From assembly GCA_902545555.1 (NCBI GenBank), contig CACCGK010000007.1, positions 1 to 41,402 on the forward strand: a DNA stretch of 41,402 bases, read 5' to 3'. Both the position numbers and the translations under genes were made by a program. Position 1 is the stretch's first letter. Each line of letters starts with the position of its first letter. Of the stretch, positions 28,864 through 37,880 are shown piece after piece. This DNA comes from an uncultured Pelagibacteraceae bacterium (GTDB lineage Bacteria > Pseudomonadota > Alphaproteobacteria > Pelagibacterales > Pelagibacteraceae). The notes under the pieces were generated by a model that was given only the letters and a program-made list of their open reading frames with translations, did no database searches and had not been told where the DNA came from.

Positions 28864-29393
28864 TTAAAGGCAAAACATTAACTCCTTTACTTTTAGCTGG
28901 AATTTTTATTCTAATGTTAGGATTGTCTTTTGCAGCAGTGCCTTTGTATGATTTGTTCTGTAGAGTTACTGGTTTTGGAGGAACAACGCAAGTTTCAAAA
29001 GAAGCTCCAAAAATAGTGTTAGACAAGGTTGTAAGTGTGAGGTTTGATACAAATGTGAACAATCTTGATTGGAATTTCAAAGCAAAATCAAACGTTATTG
29101 ATGTGAAAGTTGGCCAGGTCAACAGAATTGAATTTGAAGTTGAGAATTTAGGAAATGAAACGACTCATGGTGTAGCTAGTTTTAATGTTTCACCAGCAAG
29201 TTTTGGCAAATATTATAGTAAATTAGGATGTTTTTGTTTTGAAAAACAAGAGTTGAAGGCAGGAGAGAAGGCAACTTACGTAATGACTTTCTATTTAGAC
29301 CCTGACCTTGTGAACGATCCAACTACAAAAAATCTACAAGATGTAACTATGTCGTACACTTTTTTCTCGACAGATTACTATAAACAATCATAA
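28860..29393 (+). CDS. ctaG: Cytochrome c oxidase assembly protein CtaG/Cox11
   Basis: 177 residues. It inserts Cu(I) into the CuB site of subunit I. An N-terminal membrane segment (about 9-27) is followed by PLYDLFCRVTGFGGTTQ (28-44) and the Cu-binding CFCF (124-127), with the C-terminal beta domain carrying DPDLVNDP. The periplasmic domain is complete. The ATG at 28860 overlaps the small membrane gene. Located between it and coxC, as in many alphaproteobacteria. Confidence 0.96.
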   Translation: MIKGKTLTPLLLAGIFILMLGLSFAAVPLYDLFCRVTGFGGTTQVSKEAPKIVLDKVVSVRFDTNVNNLDWNFKAKSNVIDVKVGQVNRIEFEVENLGNETTHGVASFNVSPASFGKYYSKLGCFCFEKQELKAGEKATYVMTFYLDPDLVNDPTTKNLQDVTMSYTFFSTDYYKQS

Positions 29394-29402
29394 TCACGAA
29401 AA

Positions 29403-30191
29403 ATGTCAGCAGAAAAAAAACACGATTACCACTTAGTTGATCCAAGTCCCTGGCCAATCTATACATCTTTTGCATGCTTAGTATTAGCTATAGGTGCAAT
29501 TTTTTATATGCATAACGGTATTTCATGGGGAATGTATCTTGGTTTAGCTTTGTTAATTTATGGTGCATATATGTGGTTTAGAGATGTAGTAATCGAAGCT
29601 GAACATCAAGGTCATCACACACCTGTTGTTCAAATACATCATAGATATGGAATGACTTTATTTATTGCTTCAGAGGTAATGTTCTTCGTTGCATGGTTTT
29701 GGGCTTATTTTGATATAAGCTTATTTCCAAATGAATTTGTTGGAAATGTGTGGCCACCTAAAGATATTGAAACATTTGATCCTTGGGACATTCCTTTGAT
29801 AAATACTTTAGTTTTATTACTTTCAGGAACAACAGTTACTTGGGCCCACCACTCTTTATTAGAGGATGATAGAAAAGGATTTATACAAGGATTAACTTTA
29901 ACAGTAATTCTTGGTTTCTTTTTTACGTTATTACAAGCATATGAATACCATCACGCTACTTTTACTTACTCAGGCCATATTTATGGAGCTGTATTTTATA
30001 TGGCAACAGGTTTTCATGGTTTTCACGTCATAATTGGAACGATATTTTTAGCAGTATGTTTGTGGAGAGGAAGACTTGGTCATTTTACTAAAGATCATCA
30101 TTTTGGATTTGAAGCAGCTGCTTGGTACTGGCATTTTGTTGACGTAGTGTGGCTCTTCTTATTTGCTGCAATTTATATTTGGGGAAGTTAA
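29403..30191 (+). CDS. coxC: Cytochrome c oxidase subunit III
   Basis: 262 residues, seven membrane segments. It stabilises subunit I and the D-channel. Recognised from YHLVDPSPWPIYTS near the N-terminus, HHRYGMTLFIASEVMFF, with the conserved Glu, and the C-terminal YWHFVDVVWLFLFA. A nine-base gap separates ctaG from it. Its TAA is followed after nine bases by an in-frame TTG, the start of the SURF1 gene, so the two frames are continuous apart from the stop. Confidence 0.97.
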   Translation: MSAEKKHDYHLVDPSPWPIYTSFACLVLAIGAIFYMHNGISWGMYLGLALLIYGAYMWFRDVVIEAEHQGHHTPVVQIHHRYGMTLFIASEVMFFVAWFWAYFDISLFPNEFVGNVWPPKDIETFDPWDIPLINTLVLLLSGTTVTWAHHSLLEDDRKGFIQGLTLTVILGFFFTLLQAYEYHHATFTYSGHIYGAVFYMATGFHGFHVIIGTIFLAVCLWRGRLGHFTKDHHFGFEAAAWYWHFVDVVWLFLFAAIYIWGS

Positions 30192-30200
30192 TATTTATCC

Positions 30201-30854
30201 TTGAAGAATAAATTTCTATTTTCAGTATTTGTTTATTTTATTATTTTAACTCTTCTCTCTCTAGGGTTTTGGCAAATTTATAGATTAAATTGGAAATTAG
30301 AATTAATTGAGCAAATAGAAAACTCTTTAAAAAACAACCCTGTAGAACTTTCCAATATTGAAAGAAAAAACTATCTTAGAATAAAGACACGTGGAGAAAT
30401 TGATTTTGATAAACAAATTTACTTATACAATTTAAATGATGCAGGGAAACCTGGATTTGAGGTAATTAATCCAATAAAAATTGGTGATGAAAATTACTTA
30501 GTAAATAGGGGATGGATACCTTTTGAAAAAAAAGACCTACCCGAAATAAATTTAGTTGATCAAAATCAAATAGTCGGCACTCTTATGCTTCAAACTAAAC
30601 CAAGCACATTTAAGCCTGAAAATGATATTGAAAAAAATTATTGGTTTACTCTGAATAGAGAAGATATTTTAAAATTTACTGGTAGAAATTTTTCAGAGTA
30701 TGTCATTTATTTAAACGGTGATTATAAAATTCCAAAACCAAGAGTGATTACTGCTAAAATTTCAAATAATCATAAGAAGTATGCAATTACTTGGTTTTCT
30801 ATGGCGATTTCAATTCTTTTAATATATTTATATTTTAGAAAAAAAAATTATTAA
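30201..30854 (+). CDS. SURF1-family oxidase assembly protein
   Basis: 217 residues with a membrane segment at each end (about 7-25 and 196-212) and a periplasmic domain between, the standard SURF1 layout. Conserved points are FWQIYRLNWKLELI (23-36), the GFEVINPI and NRGWIPF stretches, and the end with TWFSMAISILLIY. SURF1 helps place heme a in subunit I. The start is TTG at 30201; a TAA lies in frame three codons before and no ATG is near, so TTG is the best choice. No clear ribosome-binding site is visible, suggesting coupling to coxC. Confidence 0.9.
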   Translation: MKNKFLFSVFVYFIILTLLSLGFWQIYRLNWKLELIEQIENSLKNNPVELSNIERKNYLRIKTRGEIDFDKQIYLYNLNDAGKPGFEVINPIKIGDENYLVNRGWIPFEKKDLPEINLVDQNQIVGTLMLQTKPSTFKPENDIEKNYWFTLNREDILKFTGRNFSEYVIYLNGDYKIPKPRVITAKISNNHKKYAITWFSMAISILLIYLYFRKKNY

Positions 30855-32237
30855 ATGAGATACGTAAGTACAAGAGACACATCAAAAACCTTTGAATTTA
30901 AAGACGTTTTCATTAAAGGTCTTGCCGATGATGGAGGTTTATTTATTCCAGAAGCATTAGTGAAATATGGGGAAAATGAAATTAGAGATTTAAAAAAACT
31001 TAGTTATTCAGAGTTAGCAAAAAAAATTATTTATCCATTTATTGGTAATTTTATGCCTGAATCTGAAATGAGTAAAATTATTGATAAATCTTACTCCACA
31101 TTTAGAAAAGACAACGTTGTAGATTTCATAAAGATTGGAGACAAAACAATATTAGAATTATTTCATGGCCCTACTTTAGCTTTTAAAGATGTTGCTATGC
31201 AACTTTTAGGTAACTTTTACGAATATTACCTAAACAATGAAAATCAAAAAATTAATATTGTTGTTGCCACATCTGGAGACACTGGTGCTGCAGCAATTGA
31301 TGCAATTAAAGCTAAAAAAAATGTTAATATTTTTGTGCTTCATCCAGACAATCGTGTTTCACCAGTACAAAGAAAATTAATGACAACAGGTAAATATGAA
31401 AATGTATTTAATATAGCTATAAAGGGAAATTTTGATGATTGCCAAAACCTGGTTAAATCTATGTTTGCAGATAAGCAGTTTTCAAATGATATCAAAATGT
31501 CAGGGGTAAACTCTATTAATTGGGCGAGGATTATTGCTCAAAGTGTTTATTATTTTTATAGTTATTCATTGGTTGAAAATACAGGTGAACCAACAAATTT
31601 TTCAGTACCAACAGGAAATTTTGGAGATGTTTATGCTGGATATTTAGCCAAAAAAATGGGCTTGCCTATTAATAAATTAATTGTTGCAACTAATCGAAAC
31701 GACATTTTACATAGAGCAATATCAAAAGGTAGTTATGAAGCAGAAAAGGTTTCGGAAACTATTTCTCCTAGTATGGATATTCAAATAGCTAGTAATTTTG
31801 AGAGACTTATATTCGATCTTAATAATGAGGATGATAAACAGACTTCATTTGATATGAAAAATATTAAAGAGAATGGAAAATATTTAATTGGTGATGATAA
31901 ATTAAATAAAATTAGAGAAAATTTTTTATCTGCTAGTCTGAATGAGAATGAGACTTTGGATGTTATTAAAAAGGTGTATGAAAAATTTTCTGTAGTTTTA
32001 GATCCACACACAGCAATTGGATATGGTGCTTTCGACAAACATAAATTAAAAGGAAATAATATTGTACTAGCAACTGCTCATCCATGTAAATTTCCTGATG
32101 CTGTTACTAAAGCCATTAATTTAAAATCTGATTTACCAAAAGAACTTGAGTTTATTTTGAATGAAAAAGAAGAATATGATATAGTTGAAAATAATTTAAA
32201 AAAAATTAAAAACTATATTAAAGGTAAAATAAAATGA
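30855..32237 (+). CDS. thrC: Threonine synthase
   Basis: 460 residues, long-form type with the N-terminal MRYVSTRDTSKTFEFKDV. It makes threonine from phosphohomoserine with PLP. The PLP lysine is K111 in PTLAFKDVAMQ, the phosphate-binding VATSGDTGAAAIDA stretch follows, and NSINWARIIAQSVYYF is typical of ThrC. It begins on the base after the SURF1 stop, matching the alphaproteobacterial cox-SURF1-thrC order. Its stop overlaps the peroxiredoxin start as ATGA. The other pathway gene thrB is about 900 bases away, on the opposite strand. Confidence 0.97.
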   Translation: MRYVSTRDTSKTFEFKDVFIKGLADDGGLFIPEALVKYGENEIRDLKKLSYSELAKKIIYPFIGNFMPESEMSKIIDKSYSTFRKDNVVDFIKIGDKTILELFHGPTLAFKDVAMQLLGNFYEYYLNNENQKINIVVATSGDTGAAAIDAIKAKKNVNIFVLHPDNRVSPVQRKLMTTGKYENVFNIAIKGNFDDCQNLVKSMFADKQFSNDIKMSGVNSINWARIIAQSVYYFYSYSLVENTGEPTNFSVPTGNFGDVYAGYLAKKMGLPINKLIVATNRNDILHRAISKGSYEAEKVSETISPSMDIQIASNFERLIFDLNNEDDKQTSFDMKNIKENGKYLIGDDKLNKIRENFLSASLNENETLDVIKKVYEKFSVVLDPHTAIGYGAFDKHKLKGNNIVLATAHPCKFPDAVTKAINLKSDLPKELEFILNEKEEYDIVENNLKKIKNYIKGKIK

Positions 32238-32722
32238 AAATTAAAGAAGGGGAACAACTTCCAAATTCAGAATTTTATTATTTAGACTCAAGTGGAGCGG
32301 CAAAAAAAATAACTACAGCAGAAGTTTTTAAGAATCATAAAACAATTGTGATTGGTGTTCCTGGAGCATTCACAAAAGTTTGTTCCGCAAAACATCTTCC
32401 AGGGTATGTTAATAATTATGAGGAAGCAAAGAATAAAGGGGTTACAAAAATTATTTGTGTTTCAGTTAATGATCCAAATGTGATGAAAGCATGGGGTGAT
32501 AGTCAAAAAGTTGAAGATAAAATATTTATGGCTGCAGATCCATATTGTGAATTTACTAAATCAATTGGAGCAGAAATAGATAGACACGATCGGGGTCAGG
32601 GAATGAGGTCAGCAAGATATACAATGTTAATTGACGACAATGTTGTAAAGAAAATACAAGCAGAAGAAGATACTGCCACTTGTGAAATTTCAGCAGCTCA
32701 AAATTTTTTAAAATTAATCTAA
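32234..32722 (+). CDS. Peroxiredoxin, Prx5/AhpE-type 1- or atypical 2-Cys
   Basis: 162 residues. Cytoplasmic thiol peroxidase that reduces H2O2 and organic peroxides. The peroxidatic site is P43-G-A-F-T47-K-V-C50, and R128 in RSARYTMLID completes the active site; C150 near the C-terminus lies where PrxV resolving Cys is found, so an intramolecular disulfide is possible. The usual PGAFTPTCS motif is altered to FTKVCS. It follows thrC directly, in the slot where many relatives have a peptidase M16 gene, and converges on rnhA with nine bases overlap. Confidence 0.93.
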   Translation: MKIKEGEQLPNSEFYYLDSSGAAKKITTAEVFKNHKTIVIGVPGAFTKVCSAKHLPGYVNNYEEAKNKGVTKIICVSVNDPNVMKAWGDSQKVEDKIFMAADPYCEFTKSIGAEIDRHDRGQGMRSARYTMLIDDNVVKKIQAEEDTATCEISAAQNFLKLI

Positions 32723-33139
32723 ATTTGCTGCTTTTTTAGCTAGTAAATCCACCTCTTCATTTAAAGGGTTTCCATCATGAGCTTTAACCCAATTCCATTG
32801 AATATTAAGCGATTTATTTAAATTATATAGATCAATCCATAAATCTTTATTTTTAACATCTTCTTTTTTTGAGGTTTTCCAATTATTAGCTAACCAAGTA
32901 TTAATCCATTCAGTTATTCCATTTTTTACATATTGAGAGTCAGTATATATTTTTATTTGAATACCAGGCTTCATATCTTTCAATGCATTAATTGGGGCTA
33001 ACAACTCCATTCTATTATTTGTTGTATTTTTTTCGTTACCACTAATTTTTTTTATTTCTTTTCCATCATTTATAATTGCAGCCCATCCACCATTACCTGG
33101 ATTTGTTAAACAAGAACCGTCTGTATAAATTGTAATCAT
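32714..33139 (-). CDS. rnhA: Ribonuclease HI
   Basis: 141 residues from the ATG at 33139, which shares one base with the thrB stop (TGATG). It degrades RNA in RNA-DNA hybrids. The catalytic set is complete: D7 (YTDGSC), E45 (NNRMEL), D67 (YTDSQY) and D131 (NEEVDLLA), with H121 in VKAHDGNPLN. The basic handle region is present (WKTSKKEDVKNKDLW). The pairing thrB-rnhA is common in alphaproteobacteria. Stop overlaps the peroxiredoxin stop region. Confidence 0.96.
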   Translation of the reverse strand: MITIYTDGSCLTNPGNGGWAAIINDGKEIKKISGNEKNTTNNRMELLAPINALKDMKPGIQIKIYTDSQYVKNGITEWINTWLANNWKTSKKEDVKNKDLWIDLYNLNKSLNIQWNWVKAHDGNPLNEEVDLLAKKAANLD

Positions 33140-34104
33140 CAATTTAAATAATCTTTAAATGAACTTAAATTATTGTGAGAAAGTAATTTTTGATAATATT
33201 CATTAGGGTCTTTAATTTTAATCAATGCTGTTTTTGGTGTATTTGAGTAGTCATACAATCTTGTTAATAAATATCTTAATGCTGCACCTCTACACAAAAT
33301 ATTTATAGATTTTTTTTCTTTCATTGAAATTTTTTTAACACTTTCATACCCTTTGATTAAATTTTTAATTTTTTTCTTATTTAAATGGAATTTTCTCTTT
33401 TTATGATCAAAACAAAGAGCATTGATGCATATAGCAATTTCATACATAAAATAATCATTGGCGGCAAAGTAGAAATCAATAATTCCAGAAAGTTTGTTTT
33501 TCTTGAAAAAGATATTATCTATAAATAAGTCACCATGGATAACACCTTTGGGCAATTGTTTAGGCCAATATCTATTAATATCTTTTAGGTTATTGTTTAA
33601 GAATACTTTTAAATTTGAAAACTTTTTTGACTTAAATTTAATACTTTCCAATAAAGGTTTTAAATTCTTAATACCCATCGAATTTTTTCGATTAAGCTTC
33701 ATTTTATTTGTGACCACATGCATTCGAGCAATTGTTTTACCAACTGTATAACAATCATTTATATTTAATATTTTTTTATCTTTACCCTCTAAAAATGATA
33801 CAATACATGCAGTTTTATTTTTTAATTTAATAAGATATTTATTATTTCTAGTTTTAAGAGGCTTAGGACAATTTATTTTTGAATTATTTAAATTATCCAT
33901 CAATTTCATAAAAAAAGGTATTTCTTTTTGTAAAACTCTTTTTTCAAATATAGTTAAAATGTATTTTTTCTTTTTTGATTTAAGAAGATAGTTTGTATTT
34001 TCTATTCCTTGTTTGATACCTTTAAAACTTATTACTTTATTAATATTAAAATTTTTATTTATAATATTAATTTCTTTTTGATTTATTTTTGTATAGACAG
34101 CCAT
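33139..34104 (-). CDS. thrB: Homoserine kinase (ThrB2, aminoglycoside kinase-like fold)
   Basis: 321 residues. It phosphorylates homoserine for threonine synthesis. It is of the choline kinase/APH-like type, not the GHMP type: it has FKGIKQGIENTNYLLKS near residue 28, catalytic HGDLFIDN (about 190-197), and metal-binding GIIDFYFA. Unlike coxB-side thrC, it is in the leftward run behind ispH, two bases away. The gene is richer in Asn and Lys than average for the family, as all genes here. Confidence 0.92.
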   Translation of the reverse strand: MAVYTKINQKEINIINKNFNINKVISFKGIKQGIENTNYLLKSKKKKYILTIFEKRVLQKEIPFFMKLMDNLNNSKINCPKPLKTRNNKYLIKLKNKTACIVSFLEGKDKKILNINDCYTVGKTIARMHVVTNKMKLNRKNSMGIKNLKPLLESIKFKSKKFSNLKVFLNNNLKDINRYWPKQLPKGVIHGDLFIDNIFFKKNKLSGIIDFYFAANDYFMYEIAICINALCFDHKKRKFHLNKKKIKNLIKGYESVKKISMKEKKSINILCRGAALRYLLTRLYDYSNTPKTALIKIKDPNEYYQKLLSHNNLSSFKDYLN

Positions 34105-34106
34105 TT

Positions 34107-35051
34107 TTAATTTAATTTTTTGGGAGCTTTAAATACTACATCTTCCTTAATTATTTCAACTTCATCGATACTTATAGAAAATTTATTTTTTAAATCATTA
34201 ATAAAATTTTCAACCAATATTTCTGGCGCAGATGCTCCTGAAGATATACCTATAGTATTGCAATTTTCTATTTGATCAAATGGTATTGAGCTTTCTGAAT
34301 GAATAAGTTGTGAATTTTCACACCCTGATTTTTTTGCTACTTCAACTAGTCTAACTGAATTTGAGGAGTTCCTACTTCCAATAACAAAAAACATATCACA
34401 ATTTTTTGCAATATTTTTTACTGCCATTTGACGGTTAGTAGTTGCATAACAAATATCTTCTTTCATTGGTTCTTTTAAATTAGGAAAATTAGTTTTTAAA
34501 ATTTTTATTATTTCTTTTGTATCATCAACTGACAAAGTAGTCTGAGTAATATATGCCAATTTTTTATCTAATTTATTTTGATAGTTTGTAGCATCTTCCT
34601 CATTTTGGATTAGATCTATAGAACCTTGGTTTAATTGACCCATAGTTCCAATTACTTCTGGATGATTTTCATGACCAATTAAAATTATATGGTAACCAGC
34701 TTTATTAAGATTTTCTGCTTCTCTATGAACCTTAGAAACAAGTGGACATGTGGCATCCACATAAGTCATTTTATAATTTTTTGCATCTTCAGGTATTTTT
34801 TTTGGAACACCATGTGCTGAAAAAATTACTGGTCTTGATTTATCTTTTATCTCCTCCAGCTCTTCGACAAATATTGCCCCTTTATTTTTTAAATCATCCA
34901 CGACATATTTGTTATGGACTATTTCATGACGCACATAAACTGGAGCTCCAAATTTTTGTATAGATTTTTCAACTATTTCAATTGCTCTTTCTACCCCGGC
35001 ACAAAATCCACGAGGTGCAGATAATAATATTTTTAATTCTTTATTTTTCAT
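34107..35051 (-). CDS. ispH: 4-hydroxy-3-methylbut-2-enyl diphosphate reductase (LytB)
   Basis: 314 residues. It makes IPP and DMAPP in the last step of the MEP pathway with a [4Fe-4S] cluster. The three cluster cysteines are C17 (PRGFCAGVERAI), C102 (VDATCPLV) and C201 (DICYATTNRQ). Substrate residues H46, H80 and H130, and SSGASAP, are also found. Its start overlaps the end of blh by 11 bases. As it supplies the C5 units from which carotenoid and retinal are built, the location behind the crt genes is functionally consistent. Confidence 0.97.
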   Translation of the reverse strand: MKNKELKILLSAPRGFCAGVERAIEIVEKSIQKFGAPVYVRHEIVHNKYVVDDLKNKGAIFVEELEEIKDKSRPVIFSAHGVPKKIPEDAKNYKMTYVDATCPLVSKVHREAENLNKAGYHIILIGHENHPEVIGTMGQLNQGSIDLIQNEEDATNYQNKLDKKLAYITQTTLSVDDTKEIIKILKTNFPNLKEPMKEDICYATTNRQMAVKNIAKNCDMFFVIGSRNSSNSVRLVEVAKKSGCENSQLIHSESSIPFDQIENCNTIGISSGASAPEILVENFINDLKNKFSISIDEVEIIKEDVVFKAPKKLN

Positions 35052-35976
35052 TTTTTTCTAGAAAATATTCCAGCAATATATGTGGAAAGGTTAAAGACGC
35101 CAAACCTATAAATATTATTTTTAAAATTGCACTATCCAAATTGTATGAATTTTCCAATGTATATAGAGCAATAAAAGAAAAAATAGCTGTCAAAATTGTT
35201 AATGGTAAAGCTTTTTTAATAAACAATCTAAATCCAGAAACCAAACTATTTGGATCAAGATCAATAGCTAGTGAAATTGAATGTCTAATCGAGTGTAAAA
35301 AACAGAAATAAACAGTAAAAGCTATTAGTGGAGATAAATAGTAATTTAAAATTAAAATAGAAAAATAATCTAAAAAAACTACAAATTTTTTGATTTCAAA
35401 ATTCTTTAGGAAAAGAAAAATACTAGACAGGGTGCTACAGATTATTCCTATTTGAATTACATTATTTGTCTCAATAAAATTTAAGCTTGAATAAAATGCC
35501 TCATTATCAATTAATAATAATTTAAAAATCGCTATTGTTTCCTGAAAATGAAAATATAAAGGAGCAAGTATAATTAAAAATCCCTTAAAAAAATATAGTA
35601 TTTGAGTGAAATAAGATCTATCATTAATCAAAAATTGTGTATCTTCTTTTCCAAAGTGATAGGAAGCGATCATTAAAAAAACAATTAAGGTTATTGATGG
35701 CAATATTATCCAAGTTAGTATTACTATTGCTGCAATTAAAAGATACGAGATATAGAATATATAAGTTGATTTTATATTAAATAATCTTAGCAGTTTTTTT
35801 CCTTTTATATGATCTAAAGATCCATGGGAAACTCCTATAATTAAAATTAAAAGTAAACACAAAATTGATGAAATATTTATATTATTAAACTTTAATAGCA
35901 AAATACAAAAAAGGTTTACAAAAAAGAAAAAAATAAATGAATGGTTTAAATTTATTTTTTTTATTTTATTTATCAT
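35041..35976 (-). CDS. blh: Beta-carotene 15,15'-dioxygenase, Brp/Blh family
   Basis: 311 residues, about eight to ten membrane segments. It cleaves beta-carotene into two retinals with O2 and non-heme iron. The His ligands and motifs of the family are present: HGSLDH (51-56) in GVSHGSLDHIKG, H107 in SYHFGKED, and H228 and H232 in FLHSIRHS. It ends the crtI-crtB-crtY-blh order, one base after crtY in the same direction. Retinal is the rhodopsin chromophore, so the presence of a proteorhodopsin gene elsewhere is a strong prediction; none is in the window. Confidence 0.93.
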   Translation of the reverse strand: MINKIKKINLNHSFIFFFFVNLFCILLLKFNNINISSILCLLLILIIGVSHGSLDHIKGKKLLRLFNIKSTYIFYISYLLIAAIVILTWIILPSITLIVFLMIASYHFGKEDTQFLINDRSYFTQILYFFKGFLIILAPLYFHFQETIAIFKLLLIDNEAFYSSLNFIETNNVIQIGIICSTLSSIFLFLKNFEIKKFVVFLDYFSILILNYYLSPLIAFTVYFCFLHSIRHSISLAIDLDPNSLVSGFRLFIKKALPLTILTAIFSFIALYTLENSYNLDSAILKIIFIGLASLTFPHILLEYFLEKNEK

Positions 35977-35977
35977 C

Positions 35978-37042
35978 TTAAATTAATTCTTTTAAAAATT
36001 TCCACTTTGGCATTTTTAGAATTACTTCTAAATCTTCAAAAAAATTGCTTTTATTTGATAAAAAATTGATAGCTGTTTTAGGTTTTGAATTAAAAACTTT
36101 AAAAAATATATTTCCCATTTCATTTGAATTGTTTTTAAGAACCCTCAATAAGATTTTATCTAAAAAATCATATTTTGAATTAATTTTAAATAGATTTACA
36201 TTTTTTATATTTTCTATGTTTTCTTTTATATATCTGCTTTGTTCTTGAATATTTAGGAAGGTATAGCCCGTACTTAATCTAGTCATTCCTCCTGCTGAGC
36301 CTATATAAATTTCATTTAATTTATTTACATTTTTTTGTCTAAAAAGTGGGATTGCTCCAGTTTCTTTGAAATTAATTTTACAGTTTCTAATATTTAAATG
36401 TTTACTCAAATAATCATCAATTTGTTCATCATAATCTTTTAGTTTTTCATTATTTAGTTCAGATATCCAAGTTGTTTCAACTAATGCGTTTCTTTTTGTA
36501 AATGGTAGCGTATAAAAAAAATGAACTTTATTTCTTTGATCACAAGCGAAGTCCATCAAATTGAATATTTCGTCATCAAAGAAGTCTTTATCTGTTTCTA
36601 TTTCAACTCCACAAAAGTGTTGCCATAACTCACTCTGTTTATTCTCAAAACTAGGTACACTATTAAATACAATTGAGTTTGATCTATCTATTTGATCAAT
36701 ACTTTTAAAAAACTGAATATTTTTATTTAATTTAAGTTTTGAAAGTATTTTTTCATAGAACATACCACTATCAATTGTTTGGTATGGTGTAGTTTCGCAA
36801 TCTACATATTTTGTATTATTGGGTGTATTTATTGTAAAATTATTCCAACTTTTTTTTACACAATCATCAAAATTATGCGAAAAAACTTTCCAAAATGACC
36901 AAGTTTTATCTCTTCTATAATCTTCTCTTGGCTCAATAATTGCTAAAGTTTTATCTTTTAATTTTTCATAAATTTCGAGCTCATACGCTAATGAAAGGCC
37001 TGCGCAACCTCCACCTATAATTATGTAATCAAATTCTTTCAT
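35978..37042 (-). CDS. crtY: Lycopene beta-cyclase (CrtY type)
   Basis: 354 residues. A flavoprotein that cyclises both ends of lycopene to beta-carotene at the membrane. The FAD site is IIGGGCAGLSLA (8-19), followed by DKTWSFW (near 46-52), which is typical of CrtY, and the C-terminal GSAGGMTRLSTGYTF (near 248-262). It overlaps crtB by 14 bases (37029-37042) and stops one base before blh. Some residues in the 300-350 region are not conserved, as is usual. Confidence 0.95.
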   Translation of the reverse strand: MKEFDYIIIGGGCAGLSLAYELEIYEKLKDKTLAIIEPREDYRRDKTWSFWKVFSHNFDDCVKKSWNNFTINTPNNTKYVDCETTPYQTIDSGMFYEKILSKLKLNKNIQFFKSIDQIDRSNSIVFNSVPSFENKQSELWQHFCGVEIETDKDFFDDEIFNLMDFACDQRNKVHFFYTLPFTKRNALVETTWISELNNEKLKDYDEQIDDYLSKHLNIRNCKINFKETGAIPLFRQKNVNKLNEIYIGSAGGMTRLSTGYTFLNIQEQSRYIKENIENIKNVNLFKINSKYDFLDKILLRVLKNNSNEMGNIFFKVFNSKPKTAINFLSNKSNFFEDLEVILKMPKWKFLKELI

Positions 37043-37880
37043 TTAAATTTATTTTTTCATTAATTAAATTATGATCATGATTAATATTATCATCGTTTTT
37101 ACTTATAAGTGATAACTTAATTAAGTCAAAAATAGATAAAAAAGTTTCAATAATTTTTTCAAAATTTGTAACATAAACTTTTCCTGACTTTTTATAATTT
37201 TCCATATTCTGTTTATTTAAAATTTTATATCCTATTTTTCTATAAACCCTTCTTGCAACCAAAATAGAAAATCTGAAACTTAATGGTATTTCTTTTATTG
37301 AGTAAAATGAGTTTTCATAAAACTTTTCTGAAAGCCTGATTGTAGTCTTTATGTCCTCAAAACTTTCATTGATATAAAATCTATTATTTTTTTTATCTTC
37401 CATAACATCCCTAGAAATATTTGTTAATTGCATAGCAATTCCAAGATCAATAGCTGATTTTAAAGATTGCTTTTTTTGAACATTCAATATTTTAGCCATC
37501 ATTAATCCAACTGTTCCTGCCACTCTATAAGAATAAATCAATAATTCTTTTTTTGAGTTAAGTTTAACATTTTCTTTAATATCAGAATTAATACCCTCAA
37601 ATAAATCGTCTACAATTTTAGTTGATATATTAAATTCATTAATAAGATCCCACATGTTTTTGATGACTGGATCATGGTAATTTTTGTTTACAAAATTCTT
37701 TTGAAATTTAATAAAATTATCTTTTTTTATTTCAATCTGGTTTGCATCGTCAGCAATATTATCTGCTTCTCTACAAAAATCATAAAGTGCAGAGCATTTT
37801 TCATAGGTTTTTTTTGGTAAAAAAAAACCTGCCCAATTAAAAGATTTTGCGTAAATAGCTAAATAATTCTTTGTTAACAT
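37029..37880 (-). CDS. crtB: Phytoene synthase
   Basis: 283 residues. It joins two geranylgeranyl diphosphates to phytoene. Two Asp-rich Mg-diphosphate motifs are present: D40-N-I-A-D44 in YDFCREADNIADD and D158-V-M-E-D162 in LTNISRDVMEDKK; RVAGTVGLMM (119-128) is also typical. The ATG shares one base with the crtI stop (TAATG), so coupling is likely. The substrate synthase crtE is not in the window. Confidence 0.96.
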   Translation of the reverse strand: MLTKNYLAIYAKSFNWAGFFLPKKTYEKCSALYDFCREADNIADDANQIEIKKDNFIKFQKNFVNKNYHDPVIKNMWDLINEFNISTKIVDDLFEGINSDIKENVKLNSKKELLIYSYRVAGTVGLMMAKILNVQKKQSLKSAIDLGIAMQLTNISRDVMEDKKNNRFYINESFEDIKTTIRLSEKFYENSFYSIKEIPLSFRFSILVARRVYRKIGYKILNKQNMENYKKSGKVYVTNFEKIIETFLSIFDLIKLSLISKNDDNINHDHNLINEKINLNERI

